A DNA stretch of 64,000 nucleotides from Pseudomonas sp. Irchel 3E13 (GTDB taxonomy: Bacteria; Pseudomonadota; Gammaproteobacteria; Pseudomonadales; Pseudomonadaceae). Position numbers and translations under genes: made by a program. Where the stretch lies: positions 62,001 to 126,000 of the forward strand of contig NZ_FYDX01000001.1 in the NCBI RefSeq assembly GCF_900187455.1. The letters are read 5' to 3'. Positions 42,129 through 51,163 of this stretch are shown here, piece by piece. Within the stretch, counting starts at the first letter, position 1, and every line of letters begins with the position of its first letter. The notes under the pieces are model-generated. The model was not told where the DNA came from and made no database searches. It saw only the letters and a list, made by a program, of their open reading frames with translations.

Positions 42129-44384
42129 TCAACGACTGCGTGCCTGAATCGCCCGGATCAAGCGCTGACAGCGCGGGTCCGGCGAGCCATCGCAATAACG
42201 CAGCGCCTCGTCGGTGCGACCCGCCCGCGCACTGAGGTAAGCCAATCCATAGCGCAAGTCGGCATTGTCCCGGTCCTGCTCCAGCCCTTTCAAAAACGCC
42301 GCCCTCGCCTCTTCCGTGCGCCCCATCCGGCTCAGCAGCAAGCCCAGGTTGTACTGGGCCCGCGGGCCGTCGGCGCGTTGTAGCCAGGTGATTGCTTCGT
42401 CATTCTTGCCCTGCTGGCCGAGCACAAGACCTAGGGAATAAGCCAGCTCAGGCTGTTGCGGCTGCAGTTCCAGGCCGGTACGCAACAGTTGCTCGGTTTC
42501 GGCGACTTGTCCTTGCGCCATCAACAGCCGCGCAAGCCCCGTGCGCGCCGGGACGTAGCGCGAATCCTGCTTCAGCGCCTGACGGTAGTTGTCGATCGCG
42601 TCGACGGGACGGTTCAGGCGCTCCTGCAACACAGCGAGATTCAAGCGCGTAGCGGGCAAGTCGGTGTTTTCTCGAAGGCGCTCCAGGTGGTCGTTCAGTT
42701 GCGCTTCCAGGCGGTCGGCGACGGGTTGCGCAAGGTCGGCACTGCGTTGGTCGGCCAGACCTCTCGCCGCCTGATCGCGTACTGCGAGGCTCGGGTCCTG
42801 TAGCAATGGCAGCAGGTATTTCAGGCGCTGCACCGGCGTTTGCCCTTCCAGGGCGCGGGCCGCTTGCAGGCGCACCTGCGGGCTGTCGTCGCCCAGCGCC
42901 GCAAGCAGGCTGTGCTGGAGCGCATCGCCGTAACCCGCGCCCAGTTCGACGGCGCTGGCGCGGACAATCGCCGGTTTGCCGGCGTCTGCGATCAGCTTCG
43001 CCAGTTGCGGGATGACACTGGGGTCGTGGCGGCGGGCAGCGGCGAAGGTTTCGCCGTAGTGCGGCTCGCGTTTCGGCTGGCCGAACCAGCCCTCGATGGC
43101 GCTGGCCGCCCATGCCGGGCGCTTGTCCTGGTGGCAGGCGGTGCAGGCGTCCGGGGCGCCGGTCGTGCCGTCGAGGTCGGGGCGCGGAATGCGCAAGGCA
43201 TGGTCGCGACGGGCGTCCACGCCCATGTAGGTGCGGGTCGGCATGTGGCAACTGACGCACTGCGCACCCGGCGTTCCCGGTGAATGGTGGTGGTGCTGCG
43301 GGCTGTCGTAGTCCTGCTTGACCAGGCTGGGGAAGCGCGGGTTGCCCGCCGGGTTGTGGCACGCCTTGCACAGGTCGTTGCCTTCGGCGCGCAACGTTGT
43401 GGAATGCGGCTCGTGGCAGTTGCTGCAAGTCACACCCTTGGCGAACATCTTGCTCTGGGTGAAGGAGCCATATTCGAAGACTTCGTCGAGGATCTGTCCG
43501 TCGGCATGGTAGAGCCCGTCGGACAACACCGCCGGACGCATGGCGTCGAGCAGCGGTTTGCCCGGCTGGCTGCCATTGCCCAGCGGCTGGCGCCGGCTGT
43601 GGCAGCGGGCGCACTGCTCGACCAGATAGCCTGGCTCGGCGCGATGGAAGTCCACCGCCAGGCCCATTTGCGCCGGGCTCATGGCGGGCGACGGTTTGTC
43701 CGGGTGCTGTTCAGCCCAGTCAAGATGACGCTGGCCAGGGCCATGGCAGCTCTGGCAACCCACCGCCATTTCGCTCCAGGTGGTCTGGAAGGTGTCGCTG
43801 GCCGGGTCGTAGCCTTTGCGCAGGTTGCCGGAATGGCAATCAGCGCACATGGCGTTCCAGTTCTGGTAGCGGCCGGTCCAGTGCAGGGCGTCATCCGGGG
43901 TGAAACGCTGTCCGGGATGTAGCGAAAACCAGCGTTGCCCGCCTTTGTCGCCGGGCCGGCTGTCCCAGGCGACGGTGAGGCTTTGCAGGCGGCCACCGGG
44001 GCGCTCGATCAGGTATTGCTGGAGCGGATCGAAGCCGAAGGTGTAGGCAATGGCGAAATCCCCGGGTTTGCCGTCTTCCCCCTCGGCGTTGACGAAGAAG
44101 CGCTCGCCGCGCTTGAAAAACCGCATGCGGATGCCGTCGGCGTCGCTGAAGGTGGTGTCGTTGAAGTCGCCGAGCACGTTGGCGCTGTTGGCCTCGCGCA
44201 GCGACCAACTGTGATGGGAGTTGGCCCAGGCGCTGGCTTGGGTTTGGTGACAGGCGGTGCAGCGTACCTGGGCGACGTAGCCGTCGGAGAGGTGTTCACT
44301 CGGCGGGCGCGGGTCGGCCGCGCCGAAGGGGGACGCGAGGATCAATAGCAGGGTCAGGCAGTGCAGGTGTGCACGCAAAGGCAT
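42129..44384 (-). CDS. Octaheme c-type cytochrome with HEAT and TPR repeats
   Basis: 751 residues, exported (signal peptide ending GAADP, about 24). Eight CxxCH sites are present: CTACH, CADCH, CQSCH, CARCH, CSNCH, CKACH, CVSCH and CTACH, all in the first ~420 residues. Then come HEAT-like repeats (VRLQAARALEGQ, VRDQAARGLADQ) and at least four TPR units (PVDAIDNYRQALKQDSRYVPARTGLARLL, NDEAITWLQRADGPRAQYNLGLLL). Such fusions occur with multiheme redox proteins such as cytochrome c554-like reductases. It is downstream of an exported arylsulfatase and a porin on the same strand. The electron donor and acceptor are unknown. Confidence 0.9.
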   Translation of the reverse strand: MPLRAHLHCLTLLLILASPFGAADPRPPSEHLSDGYVAQVRCTACHQTQASAWANSHHSWSLREANSANVLGDFNDTTFSDADGIRMRFFKRGERFFVNAEGEDGKPGDFAIAYTFGFDPLQQYLIERPGGRLQSLTVAWDSRPGDKGGQRWFSLHPGQRFTPDDALHWTGRYQNWNAMCADCHSGNLRKGYDPASDTFQTTWSEMAVGCQSCHGPGQRHLDWAEQHPDKPSPAMSPAQMGLAVDFHRAEPGYLVEQCARCHSRRQPLGNGSQPGKPLLDAMRPAVLSDGLYHADGQILDEVFEYGSFTQSKMFAKGVTCSNCHEPHSTTLRAEGNDLCKACHNPAGNPRFPSLVKQDYDSPQHHHHSPGTPGAQCVSCHMPTRTYMGVDARRDHALRIPRPDLDGTTGAPDACTACHQDKRPAWAASAIEGWFGQPKREPHYGETFAAARRHDPSVIPQLAKLIADAGKPAIVRASAVELGAGYGDALQHSLLAALGDDSPQVRLQAARALEGQTPVQRLKYLLPLLQDPSLAVRDQAARGLADQRSADLAQPVADRLEAQLNDHLERLRENTDLPATRLNLAVLQERLNRPVDAIDNYRQALKQDSRYVPARTGLARLLMAQGQVAETEQLLRTGLELQPQQPELAYSLGLVLGQQGKNDEAITWLQRADGPRAQYNLGLLLSRMGRTEEARAAFLKGLEQDRDNADLRYGLAYLSARAGRTDEALRYCDGSPDPRCQRLIRAIQARSR

Positions 44385-44420
44385 TGTTGTTCTCTGTCTT
44401 GAGGAGCGCTTTGCTGAGAT

Positions 44421-44450
44421 CGCTGCGGTTCGAGGCCCCGAACCGCAGCG
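44421..44450 (-). terminator. Hairpin after arylsulfatase gene
   Basis: A perfect 12-bp inverted repeat CGCTGCGGTTCG/CGAACCGCAGCG with a six-base loop lies just past the arylsulfatase stop and before the cytochrome start. There is no T-run on the coding strand, so it may attenuate rather than fully end the transcript. Confidence 0.6.
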
Positions 44451-44455
44451 AGGGA

Positions 44456-46141
44456 TCAGTAACCGCTAACGTGGTCCGGCAGGATCACATGGTTCTCCTG
44501 CGCATACTGGTCCCAGACCTTTTTCAGTTCCGCCACTTTCCCTGGTTCCTTGGCACTCAGGTCATGCCGCTCGGCCATGTCCGACTGCAGGTTGAACAAC
44601 TGCCAGTCGCCCGTGCCCCAAGGTTTGGGCATGTGTACCAGTTTCCAGTCGCCCTTGCGCACGAAGCGCTTGCCGAACAGTTCGCCGCCCTGGGTGCGCT
44701 TGGCGACTTTCTCGCCTTTGAGCAGCGGGATGATCGAGGTGCCGGTCATGGGCACCACATCGCGCCCCTTGTACTGCCGCCCCGGATGCTTCACCCCCGC
44801 CAACTCCAGCAGGGTTGGCGCGAAGTCCTTGACGCTGACCAGTTGATCGAGCTTTTTCCCCTGCGAATCGGCCCCCGGAATGCGGATGATCCCGGCCGTA
44901 CGCGTGCCACCCTCGGTCGGGAAGCCCTTGAACAGGCTCAGGGTCGGCGCGGACACCCGCGACCAGTTCGGGCCAAGGAAGGTGTAGGAGCCCGGCTTGC
45001 CCATGTGGGCGTAGCTGAAGTCGTTGGTCTCGTCGATCACTTTGCGGATCTCCGGGAACTGGTCCGCCGGCCAGGTCTCGTCGAGGTCGTGGCCTTCGGC
45101 GCCGTTGTCGGAAATGAAGATCACCACGGTGTTGTCGTACAGACCGTTCTGGCGCAGGTAATCGAAAACGCGACCGGTGTTGGCGTCCATCTGGTCGACC
45201 ATCGCCGCGTAGATCTCCATCGCCCGCGCCTCACGCTGGCGTTCTTCGGGGCTGAGGCTGGCCCAGGCACGGCCTTTCGGCGAGCGCGCGGCGGGCTCGG
45301 CGTCCTGCGGCACCAGGCCGAGCGCTTTCTGCTTGTTCAGCCGGGCTTCGAGCAATGCGTCATAGCCTGCGTCGTAGCGGCCGCGGTATTTGGCGATGGC
45401 CGCGTCGGGCGCCTGGAGCGGCCAGTGCGGCGCAGTGAAGGCCAGCATGCCGAAGAACGGCCGGCCGCTGTCTTTGTCGGCGGCGATGTAGCGGATCATC
45501 TTGTCGGCGTAGTACTGGCTGGAATAGCTGAAATCAGCGGGCAGTGCGTCCAGGCGCTTGCCGTCCTGGGCGTAAGGCGCCTTCGCGTCCGGGGTCGGCG
45601 CATAGGCCGGCTTCATGTCGGGATAGTGGCTGGCACCGCCGCTGAGCAGGCTGAAGGAATGCTCGAAACCGCGCTGGTCAGGGCCGGTCTGTTCAGTCTT
45701 GCCCAGGTGCCATTTGCCGGTCAGGTAGGTGTCGTAGCCCGCGTCGCGCAGCAGTGAGGCGATGGTCACCGCGCGGTCGTTGAGGTAACCCTCGTAGCCT
45801 TTCTTGCCTTCCTGGTTGGGCGCGGTCTCTTCGGCCATGTTGCCCAGCCCGACCTGATGCGGGTCGGCACCGGTCAGCAGCGCGGCACGGGTCGGCGAAC
45901 AGGCCGGCATGGCCTGGAAGTTGGTCAGTTGCACGCCCGAGGCGGCCAGGGAATCGAGGTTCGGCGTCTCGATCTCGCTACCGAAACTGCCGAGGTCGGC
46001 GTAGCCCATGTCATCGGCGACAACCAGCAGGATGTTGGGGCGCGCGGGGTCGCTGGACGCTGCCTGGACCGAGACGACGGCCAGCGAAGCGGTCATGCCG
46101 ACGGCTGCGGCAAGCGCCGTGCGGAAAAAGGGAACACGCAT
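44456..46141 (-). CDS. Exported type I arylsulfatase (formylglycine type)
   Basis: 561 residues with a Sec signal peptide (ending VQAASS, about 28). The sulfatase signature is C81-S-P-T-R85 in MPACSPTRAALLTG, whose Cys would be converted to formylglycine. Metal ligands are suggested by VADDMGYADLG (D43, D44) near the N-terminus and FISDNGAEGHD further on. The chain resembles Pseudomonas AtsA but carries a signal peptide, so it acts in the periplasm. No formylglycine-generating enzyme is encoded in the window. It lies 63 bp downstream of a porin gene on the same strand, suggesting sulfate-ester uptake and cleavage. Confidence 0.92.
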   Translation of the reverse strand: MRVPFFRTALAAAVGMTASLAVVSVQAASSDPARPNILLVVADDMGYADLGSFGSEIETPNLDSLAASGVQLTNFQAMPACSPTRAALLTGADPHQVGLGNMAEETAPNQEGKKGYEGYLNDRAVTIASLLRDAGYDTYLTGKWHLGKTEQTGPDQRGFEHSFSLLSGGASHYPDMKPAYAPTPDAKAPYAQDGKRLDALPADFSYSSQYYADKMIRYIAADKDSGRPFFGMLAFTAPHWPLQAPDAAIAKYRGRYDAGYDALLEARLNKQKALGLVPQDAEPAARSPKGRAWASLSPEERQREARAMEIYAAMVDQMDANTGRVFDYLRQNGLYDNTVVIFISDNGAEGHDLDETWPADQFPEIRKVIDETNDFSYAHMGKPGSYTFLGPNWSRVSAPTLSLFKGFPTEGGTRTAGIIRIPGADSQGKKLDQLVSVKDFAPTLLELAGVKHPGRQYKGRDVVPMTGTSIIPLLKGEKVAKRTQGGELFGKRFVRKGDWKLVHMPKPWGTGDWQLFNLQSDMAERHDLSAKEPGKVAELKKVWDQYAQENHVILPDHVSGY

Positions 46142-46204
46142 CAGGAATGTCCTTTTTTATAATTGGTTTTAGGAAGTGGGAAGACACTCGGGCCGGAAAA
46201 GTCA

Positions 46205-47527
46205 TTAAAAGGCGAAGGAAATTACCAACTGGCTGTAGAGATTGAGGTCATCACTGCCCAGTTGCGATCCGCCGTCCTCGGCACTCTTCTTCGGTTTGTA
46301 CAGGCCGACCAGCGGACTGACGGTGAAATTGCCTATGGTCCAGTCGACGTAGAGGTCGAGTTCCTTGGCATCCAGGTCGCCTTGCGTGCGGTCGAGGGTG
46401 TTGAAATCGAAATACAACACGCCCATCGCAACGTCCGGGTGCGGCGTCAGGCCGAGGCTGAACATGTGGATACCGGCGTTGCGCTGGAACGGCCCGGAGT
46501 AGTTGGCCGCCACTTCGCCCTGGAACCAGGTGCCGTAGCCGCGACTGAAACCGCTGAACAACGGGTCGTAATCCTCCGAATAGCGACTGTAGCGATAGCC
46601 GACCCGTGGCTGCCAGGGCATGCCCGAGAAGGTCCAGCCGGCTTCCGCATACCAGGCGTGTTCGTCGCCCAGGCGTTTGTCTTCGTGGGCGTACTCGAAG
46701 GACAGGAACAGGTCCTTGACCCCGGCATTGCCCTGGGCTCGCAGGCTGGTGATTTTCAAGCCGTCGCGCTGGCCGCTGAAGGCGTTGGCCAGTTTGTCCT
46801 CGACATCGAGGCCCTTGACGTAGGTCAGGCCCACCGTGCCCTCCGGCGCGACATGCTCGAGCACGGCGACGCCCAGTTCAGGCTTGGCCTTGATTTCGTT
46901 GTCGGATTTCAGCCAGATCAGGTCGCCGCGCCAGCCCTGCTGCCCGCCGAGGCGCAGCCAGGCGGTCTTGTCGAACGCGTTGCGCGCGGTGAGGTAATAG
47001 GCGCCGCCGCGATTGGCGCTGCCACCGGCGAGGTTGTTGCCGACGCTCAGGCCGTCGCCATTGATGATGAAGCCGTCACCGACCTTCACTTTCTGGCTGC
47101 CGACGGAAATATCCACGCCGTCCTTGCCCAGCGCCGGGAACAGATCCCCCGAGCGCCAGCCGGCGTAGGCACGGTCGACGTCGGTGCGACGCTCGGTGCC
47201 ATCGGTGTAGCCGGCGGCATCGCCCTCGCCCCAGGTGCCGTTGCTGACCAGATTGAACTCGCCGTACAGCGACGAGTTACCCGCTTCCGGGAAACGCGTG
47301 GTCCCGCTCAGGCCGTAGCGCAGGAACGCTTCCTGCCAGGCCACCGACCCCGGGTCGATCGGTCCGCCCTGGTTGTAGCTTTCGTCGCTGTGGAAGAAGC
47401 CCAGGGCACCCTGGACATTCAACTTCAGTGTGGAATCCGCGGTGGAGTACAGCTCGTAGGCCGACGCGCCGGAAGAAATGGCGCTGAGGGCCGCGGCCAG
47501 TAATGAGCCATGGCGAAACCTGTTCAC
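46205..47527 (-). CDS. Outer-membrane porin/beta-barrel protein
   Basis: 440 residues with a signal peptide ending SGASA (about 23) and a barrel-like chain of alternating aromatic and polar residues. The C-terminal residue is phenylalanine (VISFAF), the outer-membrane insertion signal. It resembles the alginate-export/OprD-like porins of Pseudomonas in having long strands such as LYVDWTIGNFTVSPLVGLY. It heads a three-gene run with arylsulfatase and the octaheme protein, so it may admit organosulfates. The family name is uncertain; barrel identity is well supported. Confidence 0.85.
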   Translation of the reverse strand: MNRFRHGSLLAAALSAISSGASAYELYSTADSTLKLNVQGALGFFHSDESYNQGGPIDPGSVAWQEAFLRYGLSGTTRFPEAGNSSLYGEFNLVSNGTWGEGDAAGYTDGTERRTDVDRAYAGWRSGDLFPALGKDGVDISVGSQKVKVGDGFIINGDGLSVGNNLAGGSANRGGAYYLTARNAFDKTAWLRLGGQQGWRGDLIWLKSDNEIKAKPELGVAVLEHVAPEGTVGLTYVKGLDVEDKLANAFSGQRDGLKITSLRAQGNAGVKDLFLSFEYAHEDKRLGDEHAWYAEAGWTFSGMPWQPRVGYRYSRYSEDYDPLFSGFSRGYGTWFQGEVAANYSGPFQRNAGIHMFSLGLTPHPDVAMGVLYFDFNTLDRTQGDLDAKELDLYVDWTIGNFTVSPLVGLYKPKKSAEDGGSQLGSDDLNLYSQLVISFAF

Positions 47528-47974
47528 ATCAATCCCCTTTGTTTTTATCGTAAGGACTACCGCAAGGTGCGATTCATCTGAATCTTGATCGCTGGGGGAT
47601 TAACTCATCTGGGTGGACAGGATTCTTGTACCTGGCTGCCGGGGAATTTGCAGGTCCCTGCCACTGAACCTCCCCCCCTGTAGGAGCGAGCTTGCTCGCG
47701 ATATGCGCTGATGGCCCTTCGCGAGCAAGCTCGCTCCTACAGAGGTGTGGGTGGAATGGTGCGTGGGGGGCTCCAGGCACCTGCGACACTCCGCCGCACC
47801 CCTGCCCATCTGTCGGTGACCCCGGCAAACCCATTAGAATCTCGCGCCCTTTTTCGCCTGGTCACTTCGAGCAGCGACAATCCCAACAACGAGCAGCCCC
47901 GGTCCGCAACGGTCCGGCTGACGTGCGCGCGCGTACCAAGGGTCTGACCGCTAATCGAAACTCTTGAGGTACGT
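47528..47974. other. Intergenic region with REP doublet (porin / MFS divergent spacer)
   Basis: 447 bp without a credible gene. It contains the REP doublet at 47680-47740 and must hold the promoters of the divergent porin and MFS genes. Short ORFs on both strands mirror the REP arms and are not credible genes. Confidence 0.6.
47680..47740. repeat. REP pair (same 21-bp arms as 21695)
   Basis: GTAGGAGCGAGCTTGCTCGCG (47680-47700) and its exact complement (47720-47740) are separated by 19 bases. Each arm matches the 21695-21750 doublet base for base over 21 positions but in inverted order of the two arms. Confidence 0.92.
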
Positions 47975-49282
47975 ATGTCTCCGCGTTTGCTGGCGATGGC
48001 GCTGGCCCCCCTGCTCGGGCTGTTTATCATGGCCCTGGGTAATGGCTTTCTGTCTTCCCTGACCACCCTGCGCCTGGATGAAGCCGGCGAGTCGGCCACC
48101 ATGATCGGTGTGGTCTCGTCTGCCTATTTCATCGGCCTGACCCTCGGCGCCGTGTTCAATGACCGGCTGATCCTGCGCATCGGCCATATCCGCGCCTACA
48201 GCAGCTTCGCCTCGCTGATCGCCGTGACCATCCTGGCGCAGGGCCTGTTCGTCGACACCTGGGGCTGGATGGTGCTGCGGATGATCAACGGCTGGGCCAC
48301 GGTCGGCGTGTTCCTGGTGATCGAAAGCTGGCTGTTGATGGCCGGCGACACCAAGGTCCGCGGGCGTCTGCTGGCGCTGTACATGATCGCGTTCTATGGC
48401 GCGGGCGTGGTCAGCCAGGCGGCGCTGGGTGAAATTGCCGGCTGGGGTGACCAGGCGCCGTTCATGATGGCCGGCATGCTGGCGGCGCTGTCGGTGCTGC
48501 CGATCGTGATCCTGCCGCGGGTGTCGCCGCTGCTGGAGCACGTCGAGCCGCTCAAACCGCGCCAGTTGCTCAGCGTGACCCCGACCGGCCTGGTCGGCTG
48601 CTTCGGTTCCGGCCTCGCCATCGCCGCGGTCTACACCTTGCTGCCGCTGTACCTGCAACGCATCGGCCTGGCAGTCGGTGAAGTCGGCACCATGATGGCC
48701 TGGGTGATTCTCGGCGCCATGCTGCTGCAGTACCCGGTGGGACGCTGGTCGGACCGCAAGGACCGCCAGGATGTGCTGATCGTGCTCGGCATGCTCTGCA
48801 CCGTGCTGTCGGTGGTCATCCTGCTGCTGCCGTCCGATTCGGTGCTGCTGCCGGTGATGCTGTTCCTGCTCGGGGGTGGCGTGTTCGCCGTCTACCCGGT
48901 GTCGGTCAGCCATGCCGCCGACCGTGCTCCGGTAGAGGCGCTGGTGCCGATGATCCAGGGCATGCTGCTGATCAACTCGCTGGGTTCGGCGATCAGTCCG
49001 GTGGCGATTTCGCCGGTGATGAACCGCTACGGCGAGGTCGGTCTGTTCTGGGCCATGGCGGTGATCAACCTGGCGCTGGTGAGCTTCTTCCTGTGGCGCC
49101 GCGGCAAGCGCCCGGTGCCGGCCAATCCTGCGCCGTTCGTGCCGTCCGCGACCTTCTCGCCGACCGGTGCCGAACTGCGGGTGACCGACGATTTGCGCCA
49201 CGCCGCCCAGGAACATCCGCCGGTACCGGAAATGGGCGAATACGCCGGGTCGCCGCCGGTGCCCCGCGCCGGCGTCGAGTAA
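47975..49282 (+). CDS. MFS transporter, YcaD-like
   Basis: 435 residues with about twelve membrane helices. It begins LLAMALAPLLGLFIMALGNGFL and has the YcaD-like segments LRLDEAGESATMIGVVSSAYFIGL and MINGWATVGVFLVIESWLLMA. The C-terminal tail of about 60 residues is polar. Substrates of this group are unknown, and some are reported near iron or drug resistance genes. The gene is monocistronic, downstream of the REP doublet, and ends 46 bp before the PEBP gene. Confidence 0.9.
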   Translation: MSPRLLAMALAPLLGLFIMALGNGFLSSLTTLRLDEAGESATMIGVVSSAYFIGLTLGAVFNDRLILRIGHIRAYSSFASLIAVTILAQGLFVDTWGWMVLRMINGWATVGVFLVIESWLLMAGDTKVRGRLLALYMIAFYGAGVVSQAALGEIAGWGDQAPFMMAGMLAALSVLPIVILPRVSPLLEHVEPLKPRQLLSVTPTGLVGCFGSGLAIAAVYTLLPLYLQRIGLAVGEVGTMMAWVILGAMLLQYPVGRWSDRKDRQDVLIVLGMLCTVLSVVILLLPSDSVLLPVMLFLLGGGVFAVYPVSVSHAADRAPVEALVPMIQGMLLINSLGSAISPVAISPVMNRYGEVGLFWAMAVINLALVSFFLWRRGKRPVPANPAPFVPSATFSPTGAELRVTDDLRHAAQEHPPVPEMGEYAGSPPVPRAGVE

Positions 49283-49328
49283 GCGTCTACACTGCGGTTC
49301 CCCGAAGCTCATTCAAAGGTGAACCGCA

Positions 49329-49856
49329 GTGAAAACACTGATCCCCGCCCTCGCCCTGCTGGCCTTCGCAGGCGCCGCACATGCGGCGCCGCTGTCCATC
49401 ACCTCCACCTCCTTCACCGATGGTGGCCGGATTGCCCTGGCCCAGGTCGGTCCTGATACCGCCTGCGGCAAGGGCCAGGAGCGCTCGCCGCAGTTGAGCT
49501 GGTCGAACCTGCCCGAAGGCACCCGCTCGGTGGCCCTGGTGATGTTCGACCCGGATGGCGCCAAGGGCCTCGGCGTCGTCCACTGGGTGGCCTACAACAT
49601 CGATGCCAAACGTGGCGAACTGGCCGAAGGCGTCAGCGAAGGCATCACCGTCGGCAAGAACGTCAAGGGCGCCACTGTTTATCGCGGCCCCTGCCCGCCC
49701 GCCGGGGACAATCCTCATCATTACGCCCTGACCCTGATCGCCACTGACCTGGCACCCGGCACCCTGCCCGACGGTCTGGACCGGGACGGTTTGCTCAAGG
49801 CATTGCAAGGGCACGCACTGGGGGCGCAGAGCCTGGTCGGCTTGTACGGGCACTGA
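49329..49856 (+). CDS. YbhB/YbcL-family PEBP-like exported protein
   Basis: 175 residues from a GTG start with AAAGGTGA upstream. It has a signal peptide (ending GAAHA, about 19). The PEBP ligand-pocket motifs are clear: SPQLSWSNLPEGTRSVALVMFDPDG, VVHWVAYNID and YRGPCPPAGDNPHHYALTLIATDL. Bacterial members bind small hydrophobic ligands; the role is unknown. It may share the MFS transcript. Confidence 0.9.
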   Translation: MKTLIPALALLAFAGAAHAAPLSITSTSFTDGGRIALAQVGPDTACGKGQERSPQLSWSNLPEGTRSVALVMFDPDGAKGLGVVHWVAYNIDAKRGELAEGVSEGITVGKNVKGATVYRGPCPPAGDNPHHYALTLIATDLAPGTLPDGLDRDGLLKALQGHALGAQSLVGLYGH

Positions 49857-49946
49857 GGCTCACCAAACAAAATGTTGCAAGAGCCATCGCCATATAGAAG
49901 TCTATACAGCGAAAACACCCAAGAGCCCTTGAACAGAGAGCCCCCG

Positions 49947-50612
49947 ATGAACACCGCCGTGTACCCCAAGGAAGCCACCGGCGCGAATTACGCGCTGGAA
50001 TTGATGCAGTACGCCCAGGCCCGCACCTGGGAAGCCGTGGACGCTATCGCCGCGGTCATTCGCCCCGGCATGAGCGAGTCCGAAGCCACCGCCCGCGGCA
50101 AGGTGATCCTTGCCGAGCTGGGCATGGAACGCATCTGGCACCCGCTGCTGGTGCGGTTCGGCGCCAATACCCTGAAAGCCTTCAACCAGCGCTCGGACGG
50201 CGATCCGGTGCTGGGCGACAACGACATTTTCTTCATCGACATGGGCATCGTCTGGAAAGGCCATGAAGGCGATGCCGGCGCCACCTTCGCCGTGGGCGAC
50301 GACCCGGAAATGATCGCCTGCGCCGCCGCAGCCAAGACCCTGTACCAGCGGGTCGAAGCACACTGGCGCGGCGAGAACTGCAGCGGCGTCGAACTCTACG
50401 ACTTCGCCCGCCAGGAAGCCGAAGCCATGGGCTGGACGCTCAACCTCGACATCAAGGGCCATCGCGTCAGCGACTTCCCCCACGCCATCTACCGCGCCGG
50501 CGACCTTGGCGACCTGGCCGAGCGGCCGAACCGCGGGCTGTGGATCCTGGAAATCCAGATCGCTCACCCGAGCAAGCCGTACGGGGCGTTTTACGAAGAC
50601 CTTCTGAGCTGA
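49947..50612 (+). CDS. M24-family metallopeptidase-like protein (pita-bread fold)
   Basis: 221 residues, somewhat shorter than Xaa-Pro aminopeptidase catalytic domains (about 240-260). The metal-ligand framework is present: FIDMGIVWKGHEGDAG (two Asp), KGHRVSDFPHA (His), and WILEIQIAHP (Glu). The start at 49947 is preferred over an upstream frame because the protein then begins as the domain does. Without an N-terminal creatinase domain, it is closest to single-domain members of unknown substrate. Confidence 0.82.
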   Translation: MNTAVYPKEATGANYALELMQYAQARTWEAVDAIAAVIRPGMSESEATARGKVILAELGMERIWHPLLVRFGANTLKAFNQRSDGDPVLGDNDIFFIDMGIVWKGHEGDAGATFAVGDDPEMIACAAAAKTLYQRVEAHWRGENCSGVELYDFARQEAEAMGWTLNLDIKGHRVSDFPHAIYRAGDLGDLAERPNRGLWILEIQIAHPSKPYGAFYEDLLS

Positions 50613-50676
50613 ACCGACCCCGGCTACACTCTCCCTCTTTACGGCCAGGCCGATGCTCACAATCGAGGGAGAGACG

Positions 50677-51105
50677 ATGAAAGTCAGCGCACGCAACGTA
50701 TTCAAAGGCAAGGTCAGCGAGGTACGCCCCGGCGCCGTCAACAGCGAGGTCATCCTCGAACTGGGCGGCGGCGAGACGCTGGTGGCGGTGGTCACCGTGG
50801 AAAGCGTCAAGAGCCTGAACCTGGTGCCCGGCGCCGAAGCCATCGCACTGGTCAAGGCGCCCTGGGTGATGCTGATGACCGATGCCGACGGCATTCGCTT
50901 GTCGGCGCGCAACTGCCTGGAAGGCAAGGTCATCAGCGTCACCGATGGCGCGGTCAATGCCGAAGTGGTGCTGGAGTTGACCGGCGGCACCCGGGTCTAT
51001 TCCATCGTCACCCGCGACGCCGTGCAGGAGCTGGGCCTGGCCAAGGGCGTCAGCGCCACTGCGGTGATCAAGGCTTCCCATGTGATTCTCGGCGTCCCCG
51101 CCTGA
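50677..51105 (+). CDS. Molbindin with two TOBE/Mop domains
   Basis: 142 residues made of two tandem Mop repeats: MKVSARNVFKGKVSEVRPGAVNSEVILEL (read in parts) and, about 70 residues later, LSARNCLEGKVISVTDGAVNAEVVLEL. GAGGGAGAG lies before the ATG. Di-Mop proteins oligomerise and store molybdate or tungstate in the cytoplasm. It is not linked to the molybdenum-hydroxylase operon, but the window's need for molybdenum makes the presence of a store noteworthy. Confidence 0.92.
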   Translation: MKVSARNVFKGKVSEVRPGAVNSEVILELGGGETLVAVVTVESVKSLNLVPGAEAIALVKAPWVMLMTDADGIRLSARNCLEGKVISVTDGAVNAEVVLELTGGTRVYSIVTRDAVQELGLAKGVSATAVIKASHVILGVPA

Positions 51106-51116
51106 TCCACTGCCCC

Positions 51117-51136
51117 GGAGCACCTGCCGGTGCTCC
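51117..51136 (+). terminator. Hairpin after molbindin gene
   Basis: A perfect 8-bp stem GGAGCACC/GGTGCTCC with a four-base TGCC loop lies 12 bases after the stop codon. There is no T-run, so intrinsic termination is uncertain. Confidence 0.45.
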
Positions 51137-51163
51137 ACGTCATCCCGCCACGGGAGCCCGCCC

